NCBI GenBank assembly: GCA_047495785.1
Contig: JBLDXI010000009.1
Coordinates: forward strand, 2,108,001-2,172,000
Origin: Lepidodermella squamata
Taxonomy: Eukaryota > Gastrotricha
Direction: 5' to 3'
Length of the DNA stretch: 64,000 nt
Each line of letters opens with the position of its first letter. Position 1 is the stretch's first letter. Shown one piece after another: positions 47,501-60,577 of the stretch. The notes under the pieces are model-generated. The model was not told the DNA's origin and made no database searches. It saw only the letters and a list, made by a program, of their open reading frames with translations. The position numbers were made by a program, and so were the translations under genes.

Positions 47501-48394
47501 TAATTGTGGAGTACACATCGCTCCACGCGGTGCATTGCTCAGTTTAACGTCATCGGCTTACTAGCTGTATTTGTTTTTATTTATCGCCGCCCGGTTCGAG
47601 ATAGCCGTGAAAAACAATATTATTATAACCGCAAATCCACATACGATGATCACGTGCTAATTCTCGATACAATTATTCGAAATCGAAACATGGCCCATTT
47701 TTTGAAAATAGTGAACTTCTCGGATAAAAACATGATGACTGCATACAAAGCGATTTATTCAGATGGCAAACCGACTGTACCAATGCAATATCGAAGATAT
47801 GAAGAGCAACATTTGTCTCAGATGATTTGAACACATTGATCAACTTGTGATGAATATAACATTAATAGCCATAAACTATCCATTTGTTCGACTGGCGTTT
47901 TTTTCACAAGAAATACGATAAAAACAAGAGGCAAGGCAGGTGTGCAAAAAGATCAACTGATAGCAGGTGCGGCAAGGTGATTTTTCTTCACAATAAGTAC
48001 ATACTCGACTTTGAACTGAATTTGCGCAAATTTATCAGAAAATTCAAACTCAGAATAAAAGATGTTAGGGAGGACTTTCAGAGGCAGATAATATCTGAAT
48101 TTGCGTCGGTATAACATGAACGATATTGCATGAAAAACTATAGCAATTCATATAACCAAACCGCTAAATACTAGAATAAATTCAAAAATATCATTTCTAG
48201 GAGCAATGATTACAACATAATACAGGTGGGAACACACCGGATGAAGTTTGTTATGAAGCAGCAACAATACGACGTAATTTTTGTTCAATTATAAGCAAGT
48301 AATAAATTTAAAGGTTTCATAGATCGAGAAAACAAAGAAGCAGCACGTTGATCACTGGAAGGCAGTTGTGTTGACGCAAAACCCGCTCTTCAAA
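38579..48394. other. Gene-poor region; no convincing gene
   Basis: Nearly 10 kb. Open frames are few and short, start mostly without ATG context, and show no domain or repeat logic. Longer ones at 44647-45048 and 45617-46066 were rejected (see list). Microsatellites: AAT run at 46531-46556, CAT run at 47404-47422, several ATC/CAT clusters near 43150. GCGC-rich words are frequent around 41-46 kb, different from the AT-rich introns elsewhere. It probably holds the upstream regulatory sequence and 5' UTR of the LRR gene; non-coding RNAs cannot be excluded. Confidence 0.45.
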
Positions 48395-51300
48395 TCAACA
48401 ATACATCGTGGTTAAAACAAACTAAAATAAAAAATTGATCTGAAAAACCATCATTTCATGTCGACAATAGCTTACATCGTCCACAGTCATAGACGCAATT
48501 AGCGCTTCCTTTCGCCCACCAAACTTTTGGAACTTGGCTGAAAAGAATTTTTTCATGAATAAATCAAGCACGAAAAATATAATTTAGCTTACTAAGCATA
48601 GCTTTGAGACGAATAGCGCAGCAAATGTAATCGTCAAAGTCCAAGTTTCCGTTTTTGTCAGCATAGCTGCATTCGAAAATTAGCCGAGAGAACGATTATT
48701 TTCAAATGAAATTTACCGCAAAACCATAGCCTTGAAGGTTTGGTTGTTGAAGCGATAGCCAACAGTCTTCAAAGCTTCACGCAATTCAAATGATTGCTGG
48801 CATGAACACAAAAGTTAAGGGATGGTTTACTCCATGGAAATTTTTGGTAAAACTTACGAGATGGCCACTCTTGTCTTTGTCGTGCTCAACGAAGCTGAGT
48901 TTCAGTTGGCGAAGCTCCTCCCATAACTCATTGAATTCAGCCAACCCGAGTTTACCGCTAAGATCTCTCTGTAACAGCAGCGAATTACGAAATATGGTGA
49001 TCGAACAGAATTTTATAGCTCACGTCTCTCAAGGCTACAATACTGCGAGAAGTTTCGATGCTGAATCCGGAGAACTTGAAATCTGAAAGAAAGCGCCAAG
49101 CATGAAAATATCGGAAATCCTAAAAAATTGCCGACCCAAGGCGTAACAAAATATTCAAAAGCAGAAAATTATTGTTACATATGATAATCTAATTCCTCCC
49201 CTCATACCACCTATCGTCAACAAATATCCTAATGCCTATATAGGTTCTAGAAAGCAAGCTTCTAGCTCAGCAATTATAAGCAGATTAAGCTTTATATTAG
49301 ATTCTGTCGTATGATTCTGAGATTAAGCATAAAGCTGTATATAATAGCTAGTAGCTAGGCGAAGTAACATTTTCAACATTCAGGACAGTAAAGCTGAGTT
49401 TCTCTAGGCCAAAATTAATGGCAATTAGCTGTAGAATTACTGAGTGAAACATTGGATAATTTAACAAAATTGGTTATTGAGAAATGACTAAGGTGTTAGG
49501 ATGCAGCGTAAATAATGTAGGATGAAAATAAGATCGAAGCCGGTAGCGATTTACACCTTAACCGAGCTCATTGTGCCAACATTTCACAATACATTCAAAG
49601 TGCAGGATTTTTCCTAATGAAAGCGTTCAGACATCACATATGACACATTTCTAGGTAAAACCAAAATAAAACATAAAAGTTCTACGTTTCCTCCAGTAAA
49701 TAAACGAAAATCGCTAAAAAATGAGTTATGTACTTTTTAACAGACAAATATCGCACAATCTCAGCGATCCCTGCACCAGTTATATTCCCAACGATTGAGG
49801 GAATTTTAGCAGTTACAATGTGAATCACAGAAGGATATAACATTGATAAAAACTCACCAATTAAAGCTTTAATCAAATTCAAGTTTCAAGTTAGTCACTG
49901 GTATGCAGATGGGCAATAAAAATATATTTCAAGCGACTTACCCTTGGCAAAAGTAGCGTTCAAGATTTCCATTAGTTCACCAGCGTCTACTTCGGCATCT
50001 TCGCCAGCGATACGCCTGAATAGAGCATCAGCTTCGTCCTGCACCTTCAGTTCTGGCGGGCTTGGAGGAGCTGGCGGCAAAGGAGGAGGCAAGATAGCAG
50101 TTTGCTCATCGAGCACCCTGAGTACGAAAAAAAACAAATTATGGCGATGAATGAGGTCTGTTTTGTTTTGTTAAAAAGCGTTTTCAGATTTCCTGGGCCA
50201 TTAAAAGCGTGATTTAATGTTTGCGATTTTCATACTACATCATGTTACAAACATACTCAGTAAAAGGTTTTCTGTGGTATACCAAACTGAAAAGAGCTGA
50301 AAAACAGAGGATACAAAGACTTACCCTGAATCATTCGGCTTCTCAGTGTAAATTCGAGCAACAAATTGACCATCGATATTAGGCTGAAAAATTCAACATA
50401 GCAAACAAAACGAAAAAAAATGTGAAACTCAATACCTCAAAAGTACTTGGAACGACAACATAAGAGCCAGGAGGCACGCGGAACCGACCAGAGACTTCGC
50501 GGAGATTGATGAAAGTTGTCCTGATCATCCAAAATTAAGGTAACTCTATTCACTATTCAGATGGTACTTTGATGTCTTACCTGGCAATCGAAGCATTTCG
50601 CTCGAAAAACGTTTGGTCAAGAGGACCGCATTTAGGATCCTTCAGCTGGTACAAACTGAATCCGATAGTGAGGTAATCGAAACCTTGGCTGCGCTGCTTC
50701 CTGCGGTCTTTCTGCAGCAAACCAACGAGAACAGTACACATGTTATCAGCATCACTTTCGTCGGGATCCGTCACGGTGATGCGATACTGCGGGTTAGTCC
50801 AGAAAGTTTGCAGATAATTACGACAGCCACCGGCGTTGACGCGGCGGCGCCACTCGCCGTCCATAATCGCGTTTTCCCAACGGAATTTCTTGCGACTTGC
50901 GCTTTCTACCTCATCCCCAACCGAATCAAGGGAGATGTGGCAAATTTCGAGACTTTCGAAGTTGTTAACGAAGTCTTGGAAGCTCATCCTACGGAAATTA
51001 GGACATGAAAATGCTTTCAAGTGATGCAACCTTTCAACCTACCAGAATTCGCCATCGGCGTCAAAGGTAATGCCCATTTCTTTGCGCTCGCTATCACTCA
51101 TCAAATTCCACTGAAAATTAATCGAAATTCCACCTCAAGAATCATTTATCAAAGTGATACAAACCTCGCGCGAGTTATCACTCCAGGCGCCTTTCCACTC
51201 TGCCGTGTTACCCCAAGGATTTCTAATGCGAACCAACGGCATCTTCGAATTAGCATTCATTTTCAACGTGATCAGCTTGACAGCGGTCACCGAATAAGCG

Positions 51301-52986
51301 TGACCCATGATCAGGCCATTCGAAAGCTGTGCCTCCTGCGACATGCCGCCCTTCTGATTGATCGAGCAGCCCATGAGCGATCGACGCTCGTAAGCTTTCA
51401 GCATGATTTGAAGCAGCGATTTCGGCGCTTTCTCACGCAGTTCGAAGGTTTCGCAAAAACCACCAGTAAAGTCGGTCATCGACTCGCAAGTGCTACCGCC
51501 TTTAAGGTTCTCATAGCTACCGACAAGCCTAATTCGAATAATATATTTTCGATTAGTTCATTGAATTTCTTGCGTTCAATTACTTCGCATAGGCTTTTTC
51601 AAGCAGAGCACTCCAGAACTCGTTTTGCTCGGCCGAATGCATGAAAATGAGCCTTCCATTGTAAGTCGGCAACCGGTCATCGACAACGACTTCCTTCCAT
51701 TCTCCATAATACCTTTTGAAAGCTCGTTTTTCGGAATATCTCAACTTATTTTGTCCTCTAACTTACCAGAAATTAAATTTAAAAGCACCGCAATAGTTCG
51801 GCTTGTCAAAAGTCTGGTTGGGTGGAATGACCCGATTGACCAGCTCAGGAAACAAAGTAAGATTTGCAACCGCAGCCAAAAGCCAGCAATCACCTATTTC
51901 AATACAAAACGGATTTTGTAATGTTTCTTTTTTCTTTTCACTCAACACGGATAATTCACAGATCGGTAAATACACCGCATAAATTTGCAGTTAGCTGAAT
52001 GCGCATTTTTTTCTATTATATCCGGCAGCGATATTCTGGATATTTGCATCGAGAGGCAATCGAGTCTGCCATAAAACGCATGCAAATATATCAAACGATT
52101 TTTTCCTGAGGAAACAGTACGCTTCCGATGTATGTATGTACATATGAGTATGCGCATGTCTAAGCTTGATGAGAAAAAACACGCGCTGCTTTCACGCTGA
52201 GCCGAGGAACCGAATACCCAAATCATCGAAAGCATGCTCAATATGCGAAAAAAATCGTAATAATAAACTAACCCAATTCGCCTTGAACAACATCAAATCG
52301 AGATACACCGTTGCTGATAAACACGGGATTCTGACAGATTTGCTACAAAAAAATGAGTAACTCTCAAGAGTGCAGGTAGCAATCAATAGAGAGAACTAAC
52401 ATGAGGGCGTTTCCATTCGAAATTCCTGCCGACTTGTTGCCTCGAGTAAACGCTAGAAATAACAGCGGGGAAGTCAGGGTCTTCCCATAGCGAGCCAGAG
52501 CGTGAAGTATCAGCTTTAATAGCTTCAAGGGGCTTCGATTGCGGGAACAGTGGTGCCTTGGTGCCGGAACTCAGCGTATTGGCCGAGTGGAAGACAATCG
52601 ACTGTCCCGAAGAAGCAGGCGGAGCAGGTGATGCAGCGTATTGCATAGGTGTAGCAGTAGCTTGAATACCTCCTGATCCTGGTCTAAATCCAGGGGCGGG
52701 GGCTGAATAGACAGGTGCGGCGTTCAATGACGCATTCCAACCAATACCAGGCGCGCCTGAATGGGGGAAAAATTACGTGAATTAACTCAATAAAATTCAG
52801 CTCCATTAATTAATCACCTTGCAGTTGGCCATATTGGGCAGGGTTAATGGACCCCGAGGTCGTGTAACTGCCGTCTGGGCGTTGAGAATATGTTGTTTCA
52901 CGCGTGATGGTCGCGGGGTGTGACGCGTTATCGCCGTATAAGATGGTCTGCTTTGTAGTAATGGTTCTCGATGACTGAAAACTCAT
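48395..52986 (-). CDS. Classical calpain (calcium-dependent cysteine protease, penta-EF-hand)
   Basis: Seventeen exons: 52818..52986, 52401..52756, 52273..52342, 51767..51893, 51584..51712, 51165..51528, 51043..51110, 50581..50988, 50436..50520, 50325..50383, 49942..50117, 49024..49082, 48858..48968, 48717..48796, 48593..48666, 48476..48537, 48395..48421, totalling 807 residues. The N-terminal 150 residues are Ala/Ser/Pro-rich. The protease core keeps the triad: Cys in [12 protein letters not shown], His in GHAYSVTA, Asn in RIRNPWGN. The C2-like domain (about 410-570) ends before a Pro-rich hinge ([14 protein letters not shown]), then EF-hands including [24 protein letters not shown] and [13 protein letters not shown]. 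The 27-base last exon is the least certain. The nearest known type is arthropod CalpA/B or vertebrate CAPN1-3. Confidence 0.94.
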
Positions 52987-55283
52987 CGTGAATTTGTATG
53001 CAAAAACCTAGAGGGAATAAATTATGTTGAGTGTAGAAATTCACGCCTGTCACATTTACAATTTCTACACACCCCTAGGGGAAACAACGAAAAATAGCAC
53101 GCAAATATCGCACAACATAATTCATAAAAAGATTGTCTCCAGCAGTAAATGTGCTCTGATGTGGCAAGTTGTAAAATAGTAAACCAGACACAGTAGCGAG
53201 AAATTAATTGGCGACATGAAAAGCTAGACCGACAGTAATTCGCCTCTTGAAAATAGTCATCAGGCTGAAATGTTAAGAGCAATCTAGATAAAGCCGGCAA
53301 ACAACTAGCAATTGTGGCGAATGGTTGGCGTGTGCTATATCACATAACGCAACATTTCAAGTTAAACTCTTCATGCTGTATTCACACGCATGCATCTTTA
53401 CGCACACTGGTCTTATGCATTATATGATCAAATGATGACTAGCACCACGCTTGTAGACGGGTGTCGCACGCCACCCAAGCAAAAATTTGAAACTAGTTCA
53501 CTATTCATGTATATCTTCTTTTAATTCAATGACCTACATCATTCACGGGATGAACTAGAGTCATTTTGTATGAGATTATTTACTTTGATTTTGTCGATTA
53601 GTTGCAAAGCTTTGATGAATTTGCGGGGTCCATAATGCACAAGAAGCCACATTTCACTTTTCACAAGACTAACTCTGCTAACGAAATCAAAGCAGAGCAG
53701 GGAAAATGTAAACGTTTTCAAACAACATAACTCGTTTTCCAGCAGATGGTAAGACTCTAAAACGTCTAAATTATATTTTACGCGTGGTCTAGAATCTGAT
53801 TCGTAATTAGTATCGTAATTCGTAATTAAAAAGAAAACAAATAAAAGGAATATTTTCGCACATTAGCATGCGGTTCCACCAATACAAATTATTTTCGAAT
53901 GAATTATTCGATATTCAGCGAAAATTCACCCACATCAGACGATAAAATCCGACTGAAGGCAAAATATTGCCAGTAACCCAGCATCGATGGCAAAAAGACC
54001 GAAAATTCTCAAAATAATGATATACTCGAGATCCTCAACTCGTTAAGAAGTTGGGCTTTAGTTCGACGTTTCGAATCGTGATGCAGTGCCCGACTCAAAA
54101 ATCTCATGCCGCATTTCAAGTATTTCTCATTAATGAAAGAGCAACAAGTTGAATCCCATGGCAGTGGTAAAAAATATGCCCATATTTTGCATGGATTGTA
54201 GCTAGTGGATTGTTGCTAGGAATATGATATAAATAAAAAAATTTATGTTCAGACGTGTGACGATGCCAATAACAGCAGGTTTCAACTACGATAACTAAAA
54301 AGCAAAAGAGGAGCATGGCAATCATGAAATAAATTATAAAGCTAGACATCTGATTCAAATACACCTTATGCTAGACGGCTAATGGGTTACAGACATGGCG
54401 ACTGGCTACTGGCTACATGCAAAAATGTGAAATCGGTTGATAATCAGCTTAGCAGCCATCAAATAGGTAAAATAGCATGCTTTCGAGCTAGAAGCAGGCA
54501 GTCCCAAGGGGTTAGGATGGAAAACTGAGGAACATGAAACTCGCTATAACAATTGATCAGCATCCTCAACCAGTATTCTAACATGCTAGGCTAGAGGCAA
54601 TCCATCAGCCAAATGAAACCTATCGTGCAGCTAATTGAAAGAGTATTTCGCCGGCTCAAATGCAAGCAGTTGTTCCCCGCACGGCAGACGACAAGTGGAG
54701 CGCAAATGGCGAATGACCGTGCTTCGACAGGTCATGGAATGCTATCAGAGATTAAGTAGTGTACAATGTACAGGTAAGACATCAAGAAAATATCATGACA
54801 CATTGCAACTGGTAACATCACAGTTGGGGTCCACCTGTAGGTAGGCCGACTTCAGCGTAGATGTAGCGTCGGCTTTTCACATGAATTCGGCTTTCGAATT
54901 ATAATACATCGTGCATAGCGTTGGGGCAAATGGCGAATCTTATATATTTTCTCTTGAAAACTCCAGGAAAAGGTGTGCCCAATGCAAACACCAATTAAAC
55001 ACTGTTTGATTATTCTGAGGTAAACCATATACAGGTCTGCGTAGATATAACGTCTGATTCACAAGAAGAAGATCGCTCATCCGCCTGTTTTCAGCTGTCA
55101 AAGAATGCCCGCCAAAAAGCGCCAAACCATTGCCAGTGAAGATTATATTGCATTTAAATAATTTACGCGGTTTATATATTAATTTAGAAAATCGCTTCTA
55201 TATTGTAAAGCAGTTTTGAAATTATAAAACATTTGGAGCCGCAGCAAAATTCTAAAAACGGGGTGTTTTTTCGGTTAGGTTTG
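52987..55283. other. Upstream flank of calpain; no gene seen
   Basis: No supported coding sequence. Two related short stretches at about 54829-54892 and 55030-55062 share GCGTAGAT and flanking words, suggesting a decayed local duplication. Confidence 0.4.
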
Positions 55284-55737
55284 GTTGGGAAGCGAGTAGT
55301 CGAGTGGTCACAGCGTCTCACTGGCTGCGAAGAGGCACGGGTTCAATCCCCAGAACCGCAAAACGTCAATCTTGCGTCTCCGCACAACGTCTGCATTCTT
55401 CTGCGGTTCTGGGACCGTAAATCAAGCTGCCATGAAGAGTCATGCTGGAGCCAACTGGAGCCAAGGATTTAATCCTCGAGTGTGAAAGCTGCTGGTAATT
55501 CCCGCCAAGCAGTTCCTCCGAGACCGCGGCTCCCTTCCTCCCGGTGTAGGACGCCATTCACCGGCAATCAAGAGATGGCTACTCGGTGCGAAAGCCTGGG
55601 GACCATGGATCGATCAGCAATAATCGGCTCATGTATAGATGACTCTTAGGCCTCATATATGTGATGACATGTGATCCAAGTGCTAAATGTCGAAAGGCGA
55701 ATTGCGCAATAAAGTATGAGTATGAGTATGAGTATGG
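55284..55737 (+). repeat. tRNA-derived SINE with (GTATGA)n tail
   Basis: The 5' end carries RNA polymerase III internal promoters: box A TAGTCGAGTGG at 55297-55307 and box B GGTTCAATCC at 55340-55349, spaced as in a tRNA. A tRNA-unrelated body of about 300 bases follows. The 3' end AATAAA runs into a GTATGA hexamer array (55714-55736). This is the classical SINE layout. The tRNA head cannot be folded confidently, so it is not called a tRNA gene. Confidence 0.8.
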
Positions 55738-56104
55738 GCGTCAAATCAAACAAAACACAGCAGGCGATTTTGCGGTCCAAGGTAAAGATAGCGAATTCAA
55801 TCAATTAAGGATCGATAGATGCATAGATTGCATGGAAACAACTGTGCAAGGTTAATGATGATAACAAAGATTTCGAAGAAGTGCGAGGCATTGACCCGAC
55901 CGCAAAGGGGTTTCAAGTAGGAAATGCAAGCAGCGAACAACATTGCATGTCATGCTAGTTTTCACGGTTTGCCTGTTTCAAGTTGTTGTCTGCGTGACTG
56001 CGTGGCTGCATGACGGGACATCCTGTTGATTTTTCATAACATGGGACGCAATCTAATAAACAGAAATGATATCATCGACAACTTGCTTCGAATTTTCGAT
56101 ACAT

Positions 56105-56290
56105 TCCGGGCGCCGGTGTCGCAGCGGAGCGAGACCGCTGTCAAGTGCGAGTAGGTTCCTGGCTCTACTCTCGGCCGCTGCAAAGGTCAGCAGTGCCGTG
56201 TGCTGCTTGTTGCTTGTGGAACACATATCTCAACTTCGGCCGTTCGAGGCCAAGTAATAGCTGCCAAGCGCGAGTTGCTGAGGGCAAGCC
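56105..56290 (+). repeat. Candidate second tRNA-like SINE, inserted only in duplication unit A
   Basis: Begins GGCGCCGGTGTCGCAGCGG, close to a tRNA box A, followed by GGTTCCTGGCTC in box B position with mismatches. The GC-rich segment interrupts the alignment with unit B. A weak call because box B is imperfect and no tail is clear. Confidence 0.35.
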
Positions 56291-56944
56291 CGTGAGCTGA
56301 AAACCGGTCGGTGGTTCCGGCGATCCATCGTGCAAACCGCTAGCAAAGCCACATTTCCGGTCGCTGTGATGATCTCGCTTTTTTCAGTCCTATGGCCTCG
56401 CTGAAATATCTGCAAGTGGCAATACATAGCCAGAGTGAAGTCTTCTCTGCCTTTACACTTTCTGATGTCAAAAACCGCCTCTTGGCTCTGATTGTGGAAA
56501 AGTGTTTCGAGAATTAACATTTCTATGAGGATTTTTCGCTGAATGTATGGAACAAGAAGCTCGCGACAATCAATCATTTCAATCACTTCCTTGCTTTTCA
56601 GATAATTTGCTCCGACAATTCGATAAAATTTGAAGCTTTAAGTGACATTCAAACATCGACCGCAGGTTGTAAGTTGAACAATTTTGAGCACTGACAGTAG
56701 AGAATACTCTATGGATTGGCCGGTTGGTGGAATCCATAACTCCGACTTTTTACATAAATCACGCGTCCTATGAAACCTTTGAAAATCAGTATTTTGTTAT
56801 TCACTCGAATACTCGAATGGTATTCACATAGTCTAGTTGGAAACGTGTGTTGGATGCGCACTTCATAATAACAAATTCACCCGAGTATGTCTATCATTTC
56901 AACAATTTTCAAGGAAATTCATCAGTTCCAAGAGCTATGAAAAT

Positions 56945-58276
56945 CTATGATGAAACACAATAAGGTGGTTTGTCCGCAAGCTCGCCATAATAATCGCCAT
57001 TTTTCTCGTTGACAAACGACCAATACCCGATGACTCGGGTGCTGTTCGCATTGCATTGGTGACATCGGCCCTCTCGATACAACTTAAGAGATTCGCATGG
57101 GCAGAATTTTCCGAAGGTACAAGTTCTGTTAGCTTCAATAACAGCAGCAAAGCCTCCATGCGACATGGTAATTGTCGGCTGGTATAGAATAGTTTCGCCG
57201 AATATGAGCGCTGCCCGGGAGTGGCTGCAAGAGAGCTGTGCCGTGACCCATTTAGCAATGTCGCTAAAAACGCCTCGCCTCTTCCGACGACCAGAAATTG
57301 ACGAGCAGCCTGGTTGAGAACTCGATCCAGAAACATAGAAGTCAACATGACCAACTGATCGATCCAAACCCAACCGTGATGCTTTAGAAACAATTTAACT
57401 TTTATTTTCTCCAATCGATTTCAACTTACTATGAATCACATCAACATAATCCGCATCCCCTACGTCGACTCGTGCTGAGGCATCATTGACATCAAATGTT
57501 GGCCATGCTGGGTCTAGTGCAGTCAATCGGCTCCACCCTGAACCTTGATATGGCTTCAAACGTTTACCGGCGAACCCGCACACATGGCTGATTTAATACA
57601 AATTATAACTGTAAATTGCTTCCAAAAGTACCAAGTGAAAACGGTTACCTCCCCAAGCTGAATCCGATACAATGAGTTGCTGAGGCATTGAAATTTCTAT
57701 TTGAAAGCAAGAAATCGGACAGAGCCGCTGCAATACTTCGAGTGTTGCTGGCTGGCGTATCATATGGATTCAAGCCTATTGTGAGCTTGGCCCCTTCTTG
57801 CCAGTCGACAAATAGCACCTCAACATTTGGCTATTTTGAAACACGATCAGTGCACATGATTGAATAATTGGCATAATAAATACTTTAATGGTAAATAAGT
57901 TTCTTATGATTGGCTGATTCCAAGCTAATGTTGCGTTGTAGCTCCCAGTCCATCCATGAACCAAGACTACCAGTTCACCATCCATTCGCATCAATGAGCT
58001 TGAGCTAATAATAGTTTGATTCGTTGCACTTCCCCGAAAATATCGATAGACGGGTCGAAGTTTTCCGAAGGGATCGCCAGGAAGTGGCAACGAAGAAAAC
58101 GGAGCACCATTGGAAAAGCAGTATCGTGTAATGGTTCCGTTGTAGCAAACAGTCTTTACATTGGCTCTATAGGTGCATCTCAGGTTGTGATGAAACCTCT
58201 GTGGTATGGGAAATCATTACCTGGTCGGCTGGAAAAACAAGGGCACGAGGCAAAATGCTGTAATCACTGAAAGCAT
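56945..58276 (-). CDS. Secreted lipase, pancreatic lipase family (copy A)
   Basis: Alpha/beta-hydrolase of the pancreatic lipase superfamily, probably secreted. Exons 58247..58276, 57884..58198, 57649..57830, 57430..57587 and 56945..57381 give 373 residues. The short hydrophobic start (MLSVITAFCL) may be the signal peptide; the first intron would be 47 bases. Motifs: LVVLVHGW (oxyanion region), VDWQEGA, catalytic Ser in GFSLG, Asp in ALDPAWPTF, ADYVDVIH, GHVDFYVSG and His in CSHSRAA. There is no PLAT domain; after the catalytic His come about 75 residues with cysteine pairs (CPCE, RCHQCN) ending in CVSS. Paralogue of 59249-60577 with identical intron phases. Confidence 0.9.
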
Positions 58277-59248
58277 TATATGCGTCTTGTACGTCTTAAA
58301 ATCTGACTATGATATGATAAGGAACATTTTTTAATAATGCGCATCAGCGGTACGTTAATAAATGCCTATGTAGCAGCATGCGACGTTCAGCATTTCATTT
58401 ACGTGTCTGTAAATATTGAAGGTGAGCTAACATGGAATAGCATTTACATGACGATCCATACGCCAGTTGACATTCTCATTGATGAATAAAACTGCTTAGA
58501 GCAATTTCGAAGCATAGTGAAGGTAGTGAGCATATTCGATCAACTAAGTATAGGTAGATTCCAACTCCAAGCATGAAACAACGTTGCATGTGAATGACAA
58601 CGAAGATTTCGAACAAAGTTCGAGAAATCGACCCGAACGAATCGGGGTTTGAAGTTGGGCAAGTAGGGCAAGTAAGCAGTGCTTATAACTCAACATATCA
58701 GTCTAACATTGACGATTTACTGTTTCAAGTTGTAATGATTTACTTGGCGGGACATCCTGCTGAATCTGCATAATGTGTGACGCGTGCTAATAAATTAACA
58801 CAAATGATAGCATCGACAGTTTTCGACAGTTTCGAATGCTTTGAATTTTCGATGCATCAAGCTTGAATTTAAGTGCGATGAGTAATAAGAGTAGGTTGCT
58901 GTTTGTTCTACCGTATACTTGTGTTTTCATCTTAAAATAAATCAGTAAGTAATTTCCCATGTCATTGATGGTGGATAAGTGCTTTGAGAATGAGAAAATT
59001 ATGCGCACTGATTGGTCATAGAGAACGGAGTGAGTTCATAGTTTTCTATAAGTAAAATGTTCTTTTGGACGTATCCATATACCTTCGACTTGCCACATTA
59101 ATCGTGCATTACATGAAACTTTTGCAAAACAGGCTTGTTCAGTGTTCACGTTGTTGGATGCGCCTTCATGAAAGTAAAAATTCACTCAAGTATGTATATC
59201 ATTTTCAACTATTTTCAAGGAAATTCGAAAGTTCCAAGCGATACAAAT

Positions 59249-60577
59249 CTATGACGAAACACAATAAGGTGGTTTGTCCGCAAGCTCGCCAAAATAATCG
59301 CCATTTTTCTGGTTGACAAACGACCAGTATCCGATGATTCGGGTGCTGTTCGCATTGCATTGGCGACATCGGCCCTCTCGGTACGACTTAAGAGACTCGC
59401 ATGGGCAGAATTTTCCGAAGGTACAAGTTCTGTTAGCTTCAATAACAGCAACAGAGCCTCCATGCGACATGGTAATTGTCGGCTGGTATAGAATAGTTTC
59501 GCCGAATATGAGCGCTGCCCGGGAGTGACTACAAGAGAGCTTTGACTTTACCCACTGGGCGATGTCGCTAAAAACGCCTCGCCTCTTCCGACGACCAGAA
59601 ATTGAGGAGCAGCCTGGTTGGGAACTAGATCCAGAGACGTAGAAGTCAACGTGACCAACAGATCGATCCAAACCCAACCGAGAAGCTGTAAAAGAAATTT
59701 TCATATTCGAAGCTCGCAATTGGATGTCAACATACTATGAATCACATCAACGTAATCCGCATCTCCTTCGTCTACTCGAGCTGAGGGATCATCGACGTCA
59801 AACGTAGGCCACGCCGGGTCCAACGCAGTCAGGCGACTCCACCCTGAGCCTTGATACGGCCTCATACGTTTACCAGCGAACCCACAGACATGGCTATTAT
59901 ACAAAGACGATGCCTAAATTGCTTGCAGGTGAGTAAAAAAGCTTACCTCCCCAAGCTGAACCCTATGCAATGAGTCGCCGAGGCATTGAAACGTCTATTC
60001 GAAAGCAAGAAGTCGGACAGAGCCGCTGCGATACTTCTAGTGTTGCTGGCTGGTGTGTCGTAAGGATTCAAGCCTATTGTGAGCTTGGCGCCTTCTTGCC
60101 AGTCGACAAACAGCAACTCAATATTTGGCTATTTCAAAACACGAGCGGTTCAAAACATGATGGAATGATTGGCATACTAGATACCTTCACGGTAAATAAG
60201 TTTCTTATGATTGGCTGATTCCAATCTAACGATCCGTTGTAGCTCCCCATCCATCCGTGAATCAAGACTACCAGTTCACCGTCCAATTGCATCAATGAGC
60301 TTGAGCTAATAATGGTGTGATTTGTTGCACTTCCGCGAAAATATCGATAGACGGGTCGAAGCTTTCCGAACGGATCACCTGGAAGTGGCAAAGAAGAGAA
60401 CGGAGCGCCATTGGAAAAGCAATATCGTGACATGGTGCCATTGTAACACACAGTCTTTACACGGGCTCTAAGGGTGCATCCTATGTTGTGATGAAAACTC
60501 TGTGGCAAGGGAAATCATTACCTGGTCGCCTGGAACAACAAGGGCACGAGGCAAAATGCTGTAATCGCCGAAAGCAT
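59249..60577 (-). CDS. Secreted lipase, pancreatic lipase family (copy B)
   Basis: Exons 60548..60577, 60185..60499, 59947..60128, 59736..59893 and 59249..59685, each exactly the length of its copy A counterpart, give 373 residues. Ser (GFSLG), Asp (LDPAWPTF) and His (CSHSRAA) are all kept, as is the Cys-rich tail. Differences from copy A are scattered substitutions (for example GSYNGSLDWN for GSYNATLAWN), without lesions, so both copies look functional. The gene lies 434 bases downstream of PPME1 on the same strand; given that distance and the duplication, it is probably an independent unit. Confidence 0.9.

Noticed and set aside
47504-48114. Two consecutive open frames (+) beyond the calpain 3' end
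   Set aside because: Different frames, no acceptor or donor linking them, basic AT-driven composition. They could be antisense noise; kept out for lack of evidence.
49682-49882. 66-codon open frame (-) within the large calpain intron
   Set aside because: Hydrophobic, no EF-hand pattern, and the flanking exons join perfectly without it.
55284-55365. Functional tRNA gene
   Set aside because: Promoter boxes are present but acceptor and anticodon stems do not pair convincingly and a long non-tRNA body follows; SINE is the better call.
58199-58246. 22-base intron (GTAATG...CACAG) at the start of the lipase genes
   Set aside because: It is too short and gives the wrong phase; a 47-base intron starting at GTGCCC restores the frame in both copies.
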